Origin: Micrococcales bacterium
GTDB lineage: Bacteria > Actinomycetota > Actinomycetes > Actinomycetales > Dermatophilaceae
NCBI GenBank assembly: GCA_030452775.1
Contig: JAKDLQ010000134.1
Coordinates: 1 to 6,328, forward strand
Direction: 5' to 3'
DNA length: 6,328 nt
Part shown: positions 1 through 5,718 of the stretch, in pieces
Layout: each line of letters begins with the position of its first letter
How positions within the stretch are numbered: position 1 is the stretch's first letter
Made by a program: the position numbers and the translations under genes
Notes under the pieces: model-generated
Databases searched by the model: none
The model's input: the letters and a program-made list of their open reading frames with translations, nothing else
What the model was told of the DNA's origin: nothing

Positions 1-1124
1 AGCGTCAGGGCATATCCGGTGCGCTCGTGCTCCAGGGACTTGGCGAAGACGACCCCGACGACCCGCCCCTCGGCATCGACGAGGGGCCCGCCGGAGTTGC
101 CCGGCCGGATCGTCGTGTTGAGGGAGTAGATCTCGCGCACCACCCGGTCGGTGCCGTAGATGTCGAGGCCGCGAGCATCGAGGATGGAGCGGACTCGGGC
201 CGGCACCACCCGGTAGGGACCATCGAGCGGGAATCCCGCGACAGCGGCAGGCGCGCCACGGGAGAGCGGGGTGCCGAGGCGCAGCGCAGGGGCAGCGAGT
301 CCCGGCACGTTGATGACGGCCAGGTCGCGGCCGGGGTCGAGCACGACGATCTCGCCCGCCAGCCGCTGGCCCTGACTCTCGACCCGGATCGCGTCGGAGC
401 CGGCGATCACGTGGGCGTTGGTGACAACCTGCCCCGGGCGAAGCACCCACCCGCTCCCCTCCTGATCGCGCTGGCAGGAGTCCGATCGGGTCGTGACCTT
501 GACGACGGACGGGCGGATCGCCGTGATGGCGCCCGACCCGGCGGTGCCCGGATCGGGCGGGCTCACCGGGGTGATCGGCTCCGGCTGCAGGCCGCCGAAG
601 ACCTGCGGGAATCCCTGCTGGGAAAGGAATCCACGGAAGGACGCGAACAGCTGGGCCGACTGGTCCGGCACGATCCGATCGATCGCCTGGAGCACCCTGG
701 AGTCGGCGGTGGCTCGCGCCACCGACGGGTTGCCGATCGTGCGCAGGGATGCCCCGAGAAAGCCGATGATGAGCGCCGCAGCCACGGTGACAGCCACCGC
801 GCCCAACACGTGATCGGCCCGGCGCAACGTGCGCCATCCCATCCCCCGACGGATCGCGGTGCCGACCAGACTGCCGAGGACCTGCCCGACCCAGCCGAGC
901 AGCACGACTCCGGCGACGACCACGACGATCCGCAGTCTCGCGTCGTCGGCAACGGCCGGCCAGTTGCGAAGGCCGGCCGGCAGCAGCCAGATACCCACGA
1001 GCGCGCCACCGAAGAAGCCGACGAGCGAGAAGACGCTCGAGACGAAGCCCTGCCGGTACCCTGACACGGCATAGGCCGCGAGGAGCAGCACGATCACGAG
1101 ATCGAGCAGGCGACCCCCGGTCAT
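1..1124 (-). CDS. marP: MarP-like membrane serine protease (CvpA domain plus trypsin-like domain), 3' end outside window
   Basis: Reading leftward from ATG at 1124, 374 complete codons remain open to the window edge. Residues 1-127 hold four hydrophobic segments (about 6-21, 28-50, 64-88, 103-127), matching the CvpA/colicin V production-like membrane domain. A linker rich in Pro and Gly (about 178-198) precedes a chymotrypsin-fold protease. The triad is visible: His238 in TNAHVI, Asp267 in GRDLAVI and Ser343 in PGNSGGP. In M. tuberculosis MarP (Rv3671c, about 397 aa) the protease faces the periplasm, is needed for acid and oxidative stress resistance, and cleaves the peptidoglycan hydrolase RipA; the same role here is inference. 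Cys217 is the only cysteine seen and would match the MarP cysteine that bonds to one near the C-terminus, which lies off the window. The ATG overlaps the upstream Nudix stop (ATGA) and has no clear ribosome binding site, so translational coupling is likely. Confidence 0.93.
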   Translation of the reverse strand, partial: MTGGRLLDLVIVLLLAAYAVSGYRQGFVSSVFSLVGFFGGALVGIWLLPAGLRNWPAVADDARLRIVVVVAGVVLLGWVGQVLGSLVGTAIRRGMGWRTLRRADHVLGAVAVTVAAALIIGFLGASLRTIGNPSVARATADSRVLQAIDRIVPDQSAQLFASFRGFLSQQGFPQVFGGLQPEPITPVSPPDPGTAGSGAITAIRPSVVKVTTRSDSCQRDQEGSGWVLRPGQVVTNAHVIAGSDAIRVESQGQRLAGEIVVLDPGRDLAVINVPGLAAPALRLGTPLSRGAPAAVAGFPLDGPYRVVPARVRSILDARGLDIYGTDRVVREIYSLNTTIRPGNSGGPLVDAEGRVVGVVFAKSLEHERTGYALT

Positions 1125-1885
1125 GGGCGGCGCCCGGTCAGGTGACGATCCGGCAGGGGCCGCTCCCTGGAGCGGTCCCACTCGATGGTGCGCCCCCCGA
1201 GCTCGAGGACCTTGTCGACCAACCCCGCCGTGAAGCCCCACAGGAGCAGGCCATCGATGTCGAACGCGGGTCCCCTGAAGCCGCTCGGATGCACGACGGT
1301 GAAGCGGGTGGCCGGATCGAGCAGGTGAGCGATGGGGACGACGAGGACGTCGTGCACCTCCCCCGGGTCCCTGACGCCGATGGGCGTGGGTATCGCCCAC
1401 CAGCCGATGACCGGGGCGACGAGGTTGGCGCTCGGCCGCAGGAACAGCGAGGGCAGGACGCCGACGATGTCCACGCCGTCCGGCTCGAGCCCGGTCTCCT
1501 CCCAGCCCTCGCGCAGGGCCGTCGCGACGAGATCATGATCCGCCGGTTCCCGGCCACCCCCGGGGAAGGAGATCTGGGCAGGATGTGAGCGCATGGTGTG
1601 TGAGCGTTCGGTGAGCACGACGTGCTCACCGTCGCCCGCCGCCTTGGCAGGGGGCGGCGCGAAGAGCATGAGCACCGCAGACTCACGACCCCCATCGTCC
1701 GGGGGTTGGAAGCGAGAGAACCAGGTCGGGTCGATCTCGTCGGCATGGTGGACCGCACGGCTGAGCCACTCGGGGCGCGGCCAGCCAGCGGGGCCAGGGA
1801 CAACGACGCCGTGCGGCCCGGAATGGGTCGCCACGAGGGTGTCAGTCGGCCGATCCGGCTCGATCGGCAGGGCGGGTCCGGTCAC
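1121..1885 (-). CDS. NudL-like Nudix hydrolase, probable CoA pyrophosphatase
   Basis: This 254-residue protein carries a Nudix fold. The UPF0035/CoA-pyrophosphatase signature lies at residues 91-110 (LTxRS, then Arg99, ending FPGG) directly before the Nudix box, whose REGWEETGL core is at 125-133. Members hydrolyse CoA and CoA derivatives to phosphopantetheine compounds and 3',5'-ADP, probably in the cytoplasm. Two details differ from the written motifs. Ala103 stands where the signature has Gly. His117 stands at the first Glu of the general Nudix box; NudL-type enzymes also usually lack Glu there. The GTG start at 1885 overlaps the nth stop (GTGA) and has no visible Shine-Dalgarno, so coupling to nth is likely; an internal GTG at 1834 has no better support. 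The stop overlaps the marP ATG. The neighbourhood position equals Rv3672c of M. tuberculosis. Substrate is inferred from the signature, not shown. Confidence 0.9.
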   Translation of the reverse strand: MTGPALPIEPDRPTDTLVATHSGPHGVVVPGPAGWPRPEWLSRAVHHADEIDPTWFSRFQPPDDGGRESAVLMLFAPPPAKAAGDGEHVVLTERSHTMRSHPAQISFPGGGREPADHDLVATALREGWEETGLEPDGVDIVGVLPSLFLRPSANLVAPVIGWWAIPTPIGVRDPGEVHDVLVVPIAHLLDPATRFTVVHPSGFRGPAFDIDGLLLWGFTAGLVDKVLELGGRTIEWDRSRERPLPDRHLTGRRP

Positions 1886-2607
1886 GTGGGCGCCAGTTCG
1901 TACTTGAGCAACGCGGCCGCCTTGTCGGGGTCGGTCTCGCCGATGCCGTAGCTGGGGCACCAGCGAGCGACCGGGCACGCGCCGCACGCGGGCCGCTTGG
2001 CGTGACAGGTGCGGCGGCCGTGGAAGATGACGACGTGGCTCAGCATCGTCCAGTCCTTGCGCAGGAACAGCGCGCCCACCGCATGCTCGACCTTGACCGG
2101 GTCCTGCTCGTCCGTCCATCCGAAGCGGCGGGCAAGCCGGCCGAAGTGCGTGTCCACCGTGATCCCGGGGATGTCGAAGGCGTTGCCCAGCACCACGTTG
2201 GCCGTCTTGCGCCCGACGCCGGGCAACGTCACGAGGTCTTTGAGACGGCCCGGCACCTCGCCGTCGAAGCGTTCGACGAGCGCCGCACCGAGCTTGATGA
2301 GCGAGTCGGTCTTCGCGCGGTAGAAGCCGGTCGGTTGGACGATCCTCTCCAGCTCCGCCCGGTCAGCACCCGCGTAGCCGGCCGCACTGCGGTACTTCGC
2401 GAAGAGCACCGGGGTGACCTTGTTGACACCGACGTCGGTCGTCTGCGCGGACAGGATCGTCGCGACGAGCAGCTCGAGTCGGGTCGTGAAGTCGAGTTCG
2501 CAGCGCGCGTAGGGGTAGCGCTGGCGCAGGACGCGATACATCTTGCGGGCCCGGCGGGTCCGCGCGACGGGGCTCTCCTCGAGTCGAGGCGATGCGGCGG
2601 ATGACAC
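1882..2607 (-). CDS. nth: Endonuclease III (DNA glycosylase/AP lyase)
   Basis: This cytoplasmic base-excision repair enzyme removes oxidised pyrimidines and nicks abasic sites. With the GTG at 2607 it has 241 residues, close to the usual actinobacterial size. The helix-hairpin-helix motif is at 128-140 (LPGVGRKTA) with the catalytic Lys134, and the catalytic Asp152 sits in VDTHFGR. The 4Fe-4S loop is intact as Cys201-x6-Cys208-x2-Cys211-x5-Cys217. The early LSAQTTD segment (52-58) is typical. Start choice: GTG at 2616 (244 aa) is also in frame, but it lies inside a TACAGT hexamer that would be a good -10 element placing transcription start at the 2607 GTG; the next in-frame ATG (Met23) would remove conserved-looking sequence. 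The same reading frame continues far upstream over crp, but that extension has no protein signature and is antisense shadow. It heads the nth-Nudix-marP operon, diverging from crp. Confidence 0.95.
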   Translation of the reverse strand: MSSAASPRLEESPVARTRRARKMYRVLRQRYPYARCELDFTTRLELLVATILSAQTTDVGVNKVTPVLFAKYRSAAGYAGADRAELERIVQPTGFYRAKTDSLIKLGAALVERFDGEVPGRLKDLVTLPGVGRKTANVVLGNAFDIPGITVDTHFGRLARRFGWTDEQDPVKVEHAVGALFLRKDWTMLSHVVIFHGRRTCHAKRPACGACPVARWCPSYGIGETDPDKAAALLKYELAPT

Positions 2608-2614
2608 AGGGGCC

Positions 2615-2620
2615 ACTGTA
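2615..2620 (-). promoter_or_regulatory. Candidate -10 element for the nth operon (leaderless)
   Basis: On the minus strand the hexamer TACAGT fits the actinobacterial TANNNT -10 consensus. Seven bases separate it from GTG 2607, the spacing expected if transcription begins at the start codon. No Shine-Dalgarno precedes that codon, and no convincing -35 was found. The call rests on a short motif plus its position; mapped transcript ends would settle it. Confidence 0.45.
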
Positions 2621-2661
2621 TGCCGCCAGCCTGGCACCTGCCGAGCAAACCCGGGACGTGG

Positions 2662-2667
2662 CACACT
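2662..2667 (+). promoter_or_regulatory. Candidate -10 element for crp (leaderless)
   Basis: CACACT lies six bases before GTG 2674. It matches the strong A and T positions of TANNNT but not the first T. No Shine-Dalgarno lies at a useful distance (the nearest purine run, GGGACG at 2653-2658, is 15 bases away), which favours a leaderless transcript. No clear TTGACA-like -35 is present. No TGTGA-N6-TCACA-type Crp operator is recognisable in the 66-base nth/crp interval, so autoregulation is not supported here. Confidence 0.35.
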
Positions 2668-2673
2668 GACTGC

Positions 2674-3351
2674 GTGGATGTCGATGTGGTCCGGCGCGCC
2701 CCCTTGTTTCATGCCCTCGACGACGACGCGGCCACGGCCCTCCAGTCGCAGATGAGCCGGTCGCGCCTGGAGCGCGGCGACGTCCTCTTCCACGAGGGAG
2801 ATCGGGGCGACACCCTCTATGTCATCGCCGAGGGCAAGATCAAGGTGGGCCGGACCAGCCCGGACGGCAGGGAGAATCTCGTCGCTGTCCTCGGCCCCGG
2901 CGAGATGTTCGGTGAGCTCAGCCTCTTCGACCCCGGACCCCGCACCATGACCGCGACCGCCGTTGCCGAGACCCAGCTGCTCGGCCTGCGCAACGAGTCG
3001 CTCACCGCGGTCCTCACCGGGCGGCCCGAGGTCTCCAAGACGCTGCTGGCCGCTCTCGCCCAGCGTCTGCGCCGGACCAACGCGCACCTGGCCGACCTCG
3101 TCTTCACCGACGTGCCCGGCCGCGTCGCCAAGGCCCTGCTCGACCTGTCGGAGCGCTTCGGCCGACCGGTCGAGGGCGGCATCCTCGTCTCCCACGACCT
3201 GACCCAGGAGGAGCTCGCGCAGCTCGTCGGCGCGTCCCGCGAGACGGTCAACAAGGCCCTCGCCGACTTCGCCACGCGCGGCTGGCTGCGGCTCGAGGCC
3301 CGCGCCGTGCTGCTGCAGGACATCGAGCGCCTCAACCGCCGCGCCCGCTGA
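2674..3351 (+). CDS. crp: Crp/Fnr-family cAMP-responsive transcription regulator
   Basis: At 225 residues this is nearly the length of M. tuberculosis CRP (Rv3676, 224 aa) and closely resembles it as I recall that sequence. Residues about 10-115 form the cyclic-nucleotide-binding barrel. The phosphate-binding cassette GELSLFDPGPRT (80-91) contains Glu81, Arg90 and Thr91, the residues that contact cAMP in this family. The long dimer helix follows (about 118-145), with Thr135-Asn136 in RRTN at the second half of the ligand site. The C-terminal winged helix spans about 150-225, with recognition helix GASRETVNKALADF at 187-200. It should bind DNA as a dimer; regulon and cAMP dependence are inferred. 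The GTG start gives the expected family N-terminus (VDVDVVRRAPLF); the open frame further upstream lacks family similarity. It diverges from nth and converges on the metallo-hydrolase gene. Confidence 0.95.
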   Translation: MDVDVVRRAPLFHALDDDAATALQSQMSRSRLERGDVLFHEGDRGDTLYVIAEGKIKVGRTSPDGRENLVAVLGPGEMFGELSLFDPGPRTMTATAVAETQLLGLRNESLTAVLTGRPEVSKTLLAALAQRLRRTNAHLADLVFTDVPGRVAKALLDLSERFGRPVEGGILVSHDLTQEELAQLVGASRETVNKALADFATRGWLRLEARAVLLQDIERLNRRAR

Positions 3352-3352
3352 C

Positions 3353-3383
3353 CCGTCGGTGTCCCGCCACCGTCCCGCCACGG
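3353..3383. terminator. Weak bulged hairpin between convergent genes, possible bidirectional terminator
   Basis: The 40-base gap between the crp and metallo-hydrolase stops contains CGGTG/CACCG (3357-3361 with 3368-3372, loop of six). This is nested in CCGT/ACGG (3353-3356 with 3380-3383), with seven unpaired bases on the right arm. There is no T-tract on either side, so a classical intrinsic terminator is not shown. Part of the symmetry comes from an 11-base tandem repeat. Confidence 0.25.
3361..3382. repeat. Two-copy 11-base tandem repeat
   Basis: GTCCCGCCACC (3361-3371) is followed directly by GTCCCGCCACG (3372-3382), differing only in the last base. It lies wholly in the crp/metallo-hydrolase convergent gap. 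It may be slippage in GC-rich DNA; no function can be read from it. Confidence 0.6.
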
Positions 3384-3391
3384 CTCCCGGC

Positions 3392-4189
3392 TCAGGAGTG
3401 GGTGCGCAGGTAGGCGAGCTGGGCCTCGACCGACAGCTCAGCCGCCGGCCAGAGCTCGCGTGGCACGTCGGCATAGACGAGCTCGACGACCTCGCGCGCG
3501 GTGGTGGTCCCGCCCGTGATGGCGGCGCGCACCTGATCGAGTCGCTCGGCCCGGTGCCCCAGGTAGTACGTCACCGTCGCCGCCGCGTCGGGGACGAACG
3601 GCCCGTGCCCGGGCAGGATGCTCGTCACCGTCCCGGCCCGAGTCAGCCGTTCGAGCCGGTCCAACGACTCGAGATAGTCCTCGAGGTTCCCGTCGGGCCA
3701 GGCCACGACGGTCGTCCCTCTGCCGAGGATGGTGTCACCGGTGAGGAGCATGTTGTCCGCGGGCAGGACGAAGGAGAAGGAGTCGCTCGTGTGCCCGGGC
3801 GTGTGGACCGCGAGGATCTCGAGCCCGCCGACCCGGATCGTCTCCCCGGGACGCACGTCGTCGTGACCCCGCCCGAAGGCCCGGACCGGCGCTGCCGACA
3901 GCTGCGCGAACCGGTCGGCGGACCCGGCGTGATCGTCGTGCCCATGGGTGAGCAGGGTGAGCGCGACCCGGCGTCCGGTGTCCGCGACGTGCCCGAGCAC
4001 CGCCTGCAGGTGTCCCTCGTCGAGGGGCCCGGGGTCGAGGACGATGGCCGCCGACGAGCCCGGCTCGGACAGCACCCAGGTGTTGGTCCCCTCGAGCGTC
4101 ATCGCGGACGCGTTGGGGCACAGGACACAGGAGGCCCGCGGGCTCATCTGTCCACCTGCCCACCCGGGGTCGGGCTGGGCGCCCCTCAC
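3392..4189 (-). CDS. Metallo-beta-lactamase-fold hydrolase, LACTB2-like (Rv3677c family)
   Basis: The protein has 265 residues, against about 264 for Rv3677c. It opens with a family-typical segment, TLEGTNTWVL at 31-40. The metal site is complete: THGHDDH (81-87) gives His82, His84, Asp86 and His87; then come His133 in TPGHTSD, Asp152 in TGDTILG and His195 in PGHGP. This implies a two-zinc hydrolase. Residues about 215-265 look like the helical, winged C-terminal domain of LACTB2-type enzymes. LACTB2 is an endoribonuclease, but the substrate of this bacterial branch is not established by sequence and RNase activity is only a possibility. GTG 4189 is preferred over an internal ATG (4144): it has GAGG eight bases upstream, and the ATG would lose the conserved GWAGG segment. 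It is the last gene of the DUF4177-RidA-Nudix-MBL operon, starting 10 bases after the Nudix stop. No signal peptide is visible, so it is probably cytoplasmic. Confidence 0.88.
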   Translation of the reverse strand: MRGAQPDPGWAGGQMSPRASCVLCPNASAMTLEGTNTWVLSEPGSSAAIVLDPGPLDEGHLQAVLGHVADTGRRVALTLLTHGHDDHAGSADRFAQLSAAPVRAFGRGHDDVRPGETIRVGGLEILAVHTPGHTSDSFSFVLPADNMLLTGDTILGRGTTVVAWPDGNLEDYLESLDRLERLTRAGTVTSILPGHGPFVPDAAATVTYYLGHRAERLDQVRAAITGGTTTAREVVELVYADVPRELWPAAELSVEAQLAYLRTHS

Positions 4190-4199
4190 GGCCGCGTCC

Positions 4200-5042
4200 T
4201 CATGCCTCGACCAGCCGCATCGCAGGGCCGTCCGGCGTGTCGATGACATCGGGCATGATGCACGGCAGGTTGTCGGCGTGCGAGACGAACTCTGCTGCGC
4301 TGGCAGCGTCGCGGATCTCCTCCACGCACACGACGGTGGGCGGGAGCATGAGCGCGGTGCCGGCGGCATACGACTCGATGAGGCGCACCGGCTGGACCCA
4401 CTCCGCGCGGTCGGCCTCGGACGTGTCCCCGTCGGCGACCTGATGCTCGGGCATCCGCGCCGCGAAGAACCACGTGTCGAATCGTCGGGGCTCGAAGCGC
4501 GGGGTGATCCAGTGCGCCTTGGCGACCATGAGATCCGAGCGCAGGAGGAGGCCATGCGTGCGAAGCACGTGCCCGAGCGAGACCTCCCGGCCGATGAGGG
4601 CGTCGCGAGCGGCCCGCCACCGATCCACCCTGACGTCGGCCAGGGGCCCGGTGGCCGCATCGCCGGCGAAGAGGACCCCGCACTCCTCGAAGACCTCCCG
4701 GACCGCGGCGGCGACGAGCATCTGCGCCTGCGCCGGAGTGCAGCGCAGGCGCTGCGCCCAGTCGCCCGGGCTCGGACCCGCCCACGGCAGGTCCTCCTCG
4801 CCGTCGCGTGGGTCGACCCCGCCGCCCGGGAAGACCATACTGTTGGGGGCGAACGCCATGTGGGAGACCCGGCGCAGCATGAACACCTCGATGCCGCCGC
4901 CGCCGTCTGGACGACGGTCACGCACGAGCATGACCGTGCTGGCCCGGCGGGGTACCGCCTCCTCCCACCGCTGGCCCGACAACCACCGCACCGCGGGCGT
5001 GTCGATGCCGGGCGTGCTCGTCAGGGAGAAGAGGCGACTCAT
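4200..5042 (-). CDS. Nudix hydrolase, NUDT19-like with a split Nudix box
   Basis: This 280-residue protein has FPGGGVDPRD at 71-80 and the metal-binding REVFEECGV at 115-123. The two halves of the Nudix box are pushed apart: the distance from Gly75 to Arg115 is 40 rather than the canonical 14, an insertion of about 26 residues. A long insertion here and the following all-residue layout (FxPRxFDTWFF-like segment at about 183-193) recall mammalian NUDT19, a peroxisomal CoA diphosphatase, and its many actinobacterial relatives. CoA or acyl-CoA cleavage is therefore a reasonable guess but not shown; no UPF0035 CoA signature is present. The ATG at 5042 lies 8 bases after the RidA stop, and purine-rich GAGGGG at the end of ridA could serve as ribosome binding site. 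The downstream metallo-hydrolase follows after 10 bases. M. tuberculosis, as I recall, has no Nudix gene at this position. Confidence 0.87.
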   Translation of the reverse strand: MSRLFSLTSTPGIDTPAVRWLSGQRWEEAVPRRASTVMLVRDRRPDGGGGIEVFMLRRVSHMAFAPNSMVFPGGGVDPRDGEEDLPWAGPSPGDWAQRLRCTPAQAQMLVAAAVREVFEECGVLFAGDAATGPLADVRVDRWRAARDALIGREVSLGHVLRTHGLLLRSDLMVAKAHWITPRFEPRRFDTWFFAARMPEHQVADGDTSEADRAEWVQPVRLIESYAAGTALMLPPTVVCVEEIRDAASAAEFVSHADNLPCIMPDVIDTPDGPAMRLVEA

Positions 5043-5050
5043 CGCGCCGC

Positions 5051-5515
5051 TCACCCCTCGACGGAGACGATGACCTCGACCTCGACCGGCGCGTCGAGCG
5101 GGAGCGCGGCCACGCCGACCGCCGAGCGCGCGTGAACCCCCTTGTCGCCGAAGGCCTGCGCAAGCAGCTCGCTCGCGCCGTTGATGACGCCGGGCTGCCC
5201 GGTGAAGCTCGGGTCGCTCGCCACGAACCCGACGACCTTGATGACCCTGGCGACCGTGTCGAGGTCGCCGATCTCGGACTTGATCGCGGCGATCGCGTTG
5301 AGGGCACACGTGGCGGCATGGCCCTTGGCGTCCTCGGCGCTCACCTCGGCGCCGACCTTGCCGGCGGCGGCAAGTGCGCCGCCCGCCATCGGGAGCTGGC
5401 CGGAGGTGAAGACGAGGTTGCCGTCGCGAACGACGGGAACGTAGGCGGCGACGGGCGGGACGACCTCGGGAACGGTGAGGCCGAGCGCGGACAGGCGCTC
5501 TTCGACAGCGGACAT
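5051..5515 (-). CDS. RidA/YjgF/UK114-family protein
   Basis: The protein has 154 residues, longer than E. coli RidA (about 128) because of its N-terminal stretch and loops. It matches Rv3678c in size and position. Typical family segments are LVFTSGQLP (34-42), the central helix region around 63-82 (ending in ALNAIAAIKS) and VHARSAVGVAALPL (127-140). Arg130 aligns with the Arg that holds the carboxylate of imine/enamine substrates in RidA proteins. Glu147 in VEVEVIV may correspond to the conserved C-terminal Glu. Canonical members are cytoplasmic trimers that hydrolyse reactive 2-aminoacrylate-type intermediates from PLP enzymes. This divergent branch may have another substrate, so the gene symbol is left open. 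ATG 5515 begins 4 bases after the DUF4177 stop, with GAAAGG eight bases upstream. The next gene starts 8 bases after its stop. Confidence 0.9.
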   Translation of the reverse strand: MSAVEERLSALGLTVPEVVPPVAAYVPVVRDGNLVFTSGQLPMAGGALAAAGKVGAEVSAEDAKGHAATCALNAIAAIKSEIGDLDTVARVIKVVGFVASDPSFTGQPGVINGASELLAQAFGDKGVHARSAVGVAALPLDAPVEVEVIVSVEG

Positions 5516-5519
5516 GTGA

Positions 5520-5675
5520 TCAGCCTTTCGGTCGCTTGAAGTAGGCCACGAGGCTCGCCCCGTCAGGGCCGGGCACGACCTGGACGAGCTCCCAGCCGTC
5601 GGCGCCGAAGTTGTCGAGGATCTGCTTCGTGTTGTGGATGAGCAAAGGTGCGGTGAGGTACTCCCACGTGGTCAT
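5520..5675 (-). CDS. Small DUF4177-like protein, 51 residues
   Basis: The short protein (MTTWEYLTAPLLIH...) has the pattern of DUF4177-type small proteins: an N-terminal WEY strand, a helix with LDNFGADGWELVQV (37 onward is GPDG and a second strand), and a C-terminal AYFKRPKG. No membrane segment, signal peptide or catalytic motif is visible. Function is unknown. M. tuberculosis has a protein of about the same length (Rv3678A) next to its RidA gene, and the order is kept here, which argues that it is a real gene despite its size. It is the first gene of the DUF4177-RidA-Nudix-MBL operon. The ATG at 5675 is chosen because conserved-looking sequence begins there and a TAGGGT hexamer stands seven bases before it; AGGG inside that hexamer could instead act as a Shine-Dalgarno. 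A longer reading upstream would overlap the divergent gene and has no support. Confidence 0.85.
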   Translation of the reverse strand: MTTWEYLTAPLLIHNTKQILDNFGADGWELVQVVPGPDGASLVAYFKRPKG

Positions 5676-5682
5676 GTGCGCC

Positions 5683-5688
5683 ACCCTA
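5683..5688 (-). promoter_or_regulatory. Candidate -10 element for the DUF4177-RidA-Nudix-MBL operon
   Basis: On the minus strand TAGGGT fits TANNNT and ends seven bases before ATG 5675, consistent with a leaderless transcript. The alternative is that its AGGG is a ribosome binding site eight bases from the ATG. The two readings cannot be separated from sequence. Confidence 0.42.
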
Positions 5689-5706
5689 CCGACCTGCGCG
5701 CGGTGA

Positions 5707-5712
5707 CACGAT
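5707..5712 (+). promoter_or_regulatory. Candidate -10 element for the alpha/beta hydrolase gene (leaderless)
   Basis: CACGAT matches the A and T positions of TANNNT and ends six bases before ATG 5719, the same arrangement as upstream of crp. No good Shine-Dalgarno is present (GGTGA at 5702-5706 is 12 bases away). The 43-base divergent gap 5676-5718 contains no other obvious regulatory motif. Confidence 0.33.
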
Positions 5713-5718
5713 GCCCGT

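Noticed and set aside
27..1064. A 345-codon plus-strand open frame
   Set aside because: It is antisense to marP, whose four membrane segments and full His/Asp/Ser triad read on the minus strand. The plus-strand product is Arg/Asp/His-rich low-complexity sequence with no recognisable fold.
2628..2664. Short inverted repeat GGCA-CC-TGCC (2633-2642) and a second TGGCAC (2659-2664) as a regulator operator
   Set aside because: The arms are only four bases and the second copy is partial. This is expected by chance at this GC content and does not fit the TGTGA-N6-TCACA form of Crp sites.
2620..2673. A crp start at ATG 2620 adding 18 residues
   Set aside because: The extension crosses the nth promoter region, lacks family similarity, and the GTG at 2674 gives the length and N-terminus of known actinobacterial CRP.
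2608..3474. A minus-strand extension of the nth frame across crp, giving a 530-residue protein
   Set aside because: The extra N-terminal part is antisense to crp, lacks motifs and would make Nth twice its usual size. It is a GC-rich shadow frame.
4190..4921. Fusion of the metallo-hydrolase with an upstream 240-residue region in the same frame
   Set aside because: The upstream part overlaps the second Nudix gene in another frame. It is Ser/Arg-rich shadow sequence, and GTG 4189 with a ribosome binding site gives the family length.
3948..5135. A 395-codon plus-strand open frame
   Set aside because: It lies antisense to the metallo-hydrolase, Nudix and RidA genes, all with clear motifs on the minus strand, and has biased composition without domain signature.
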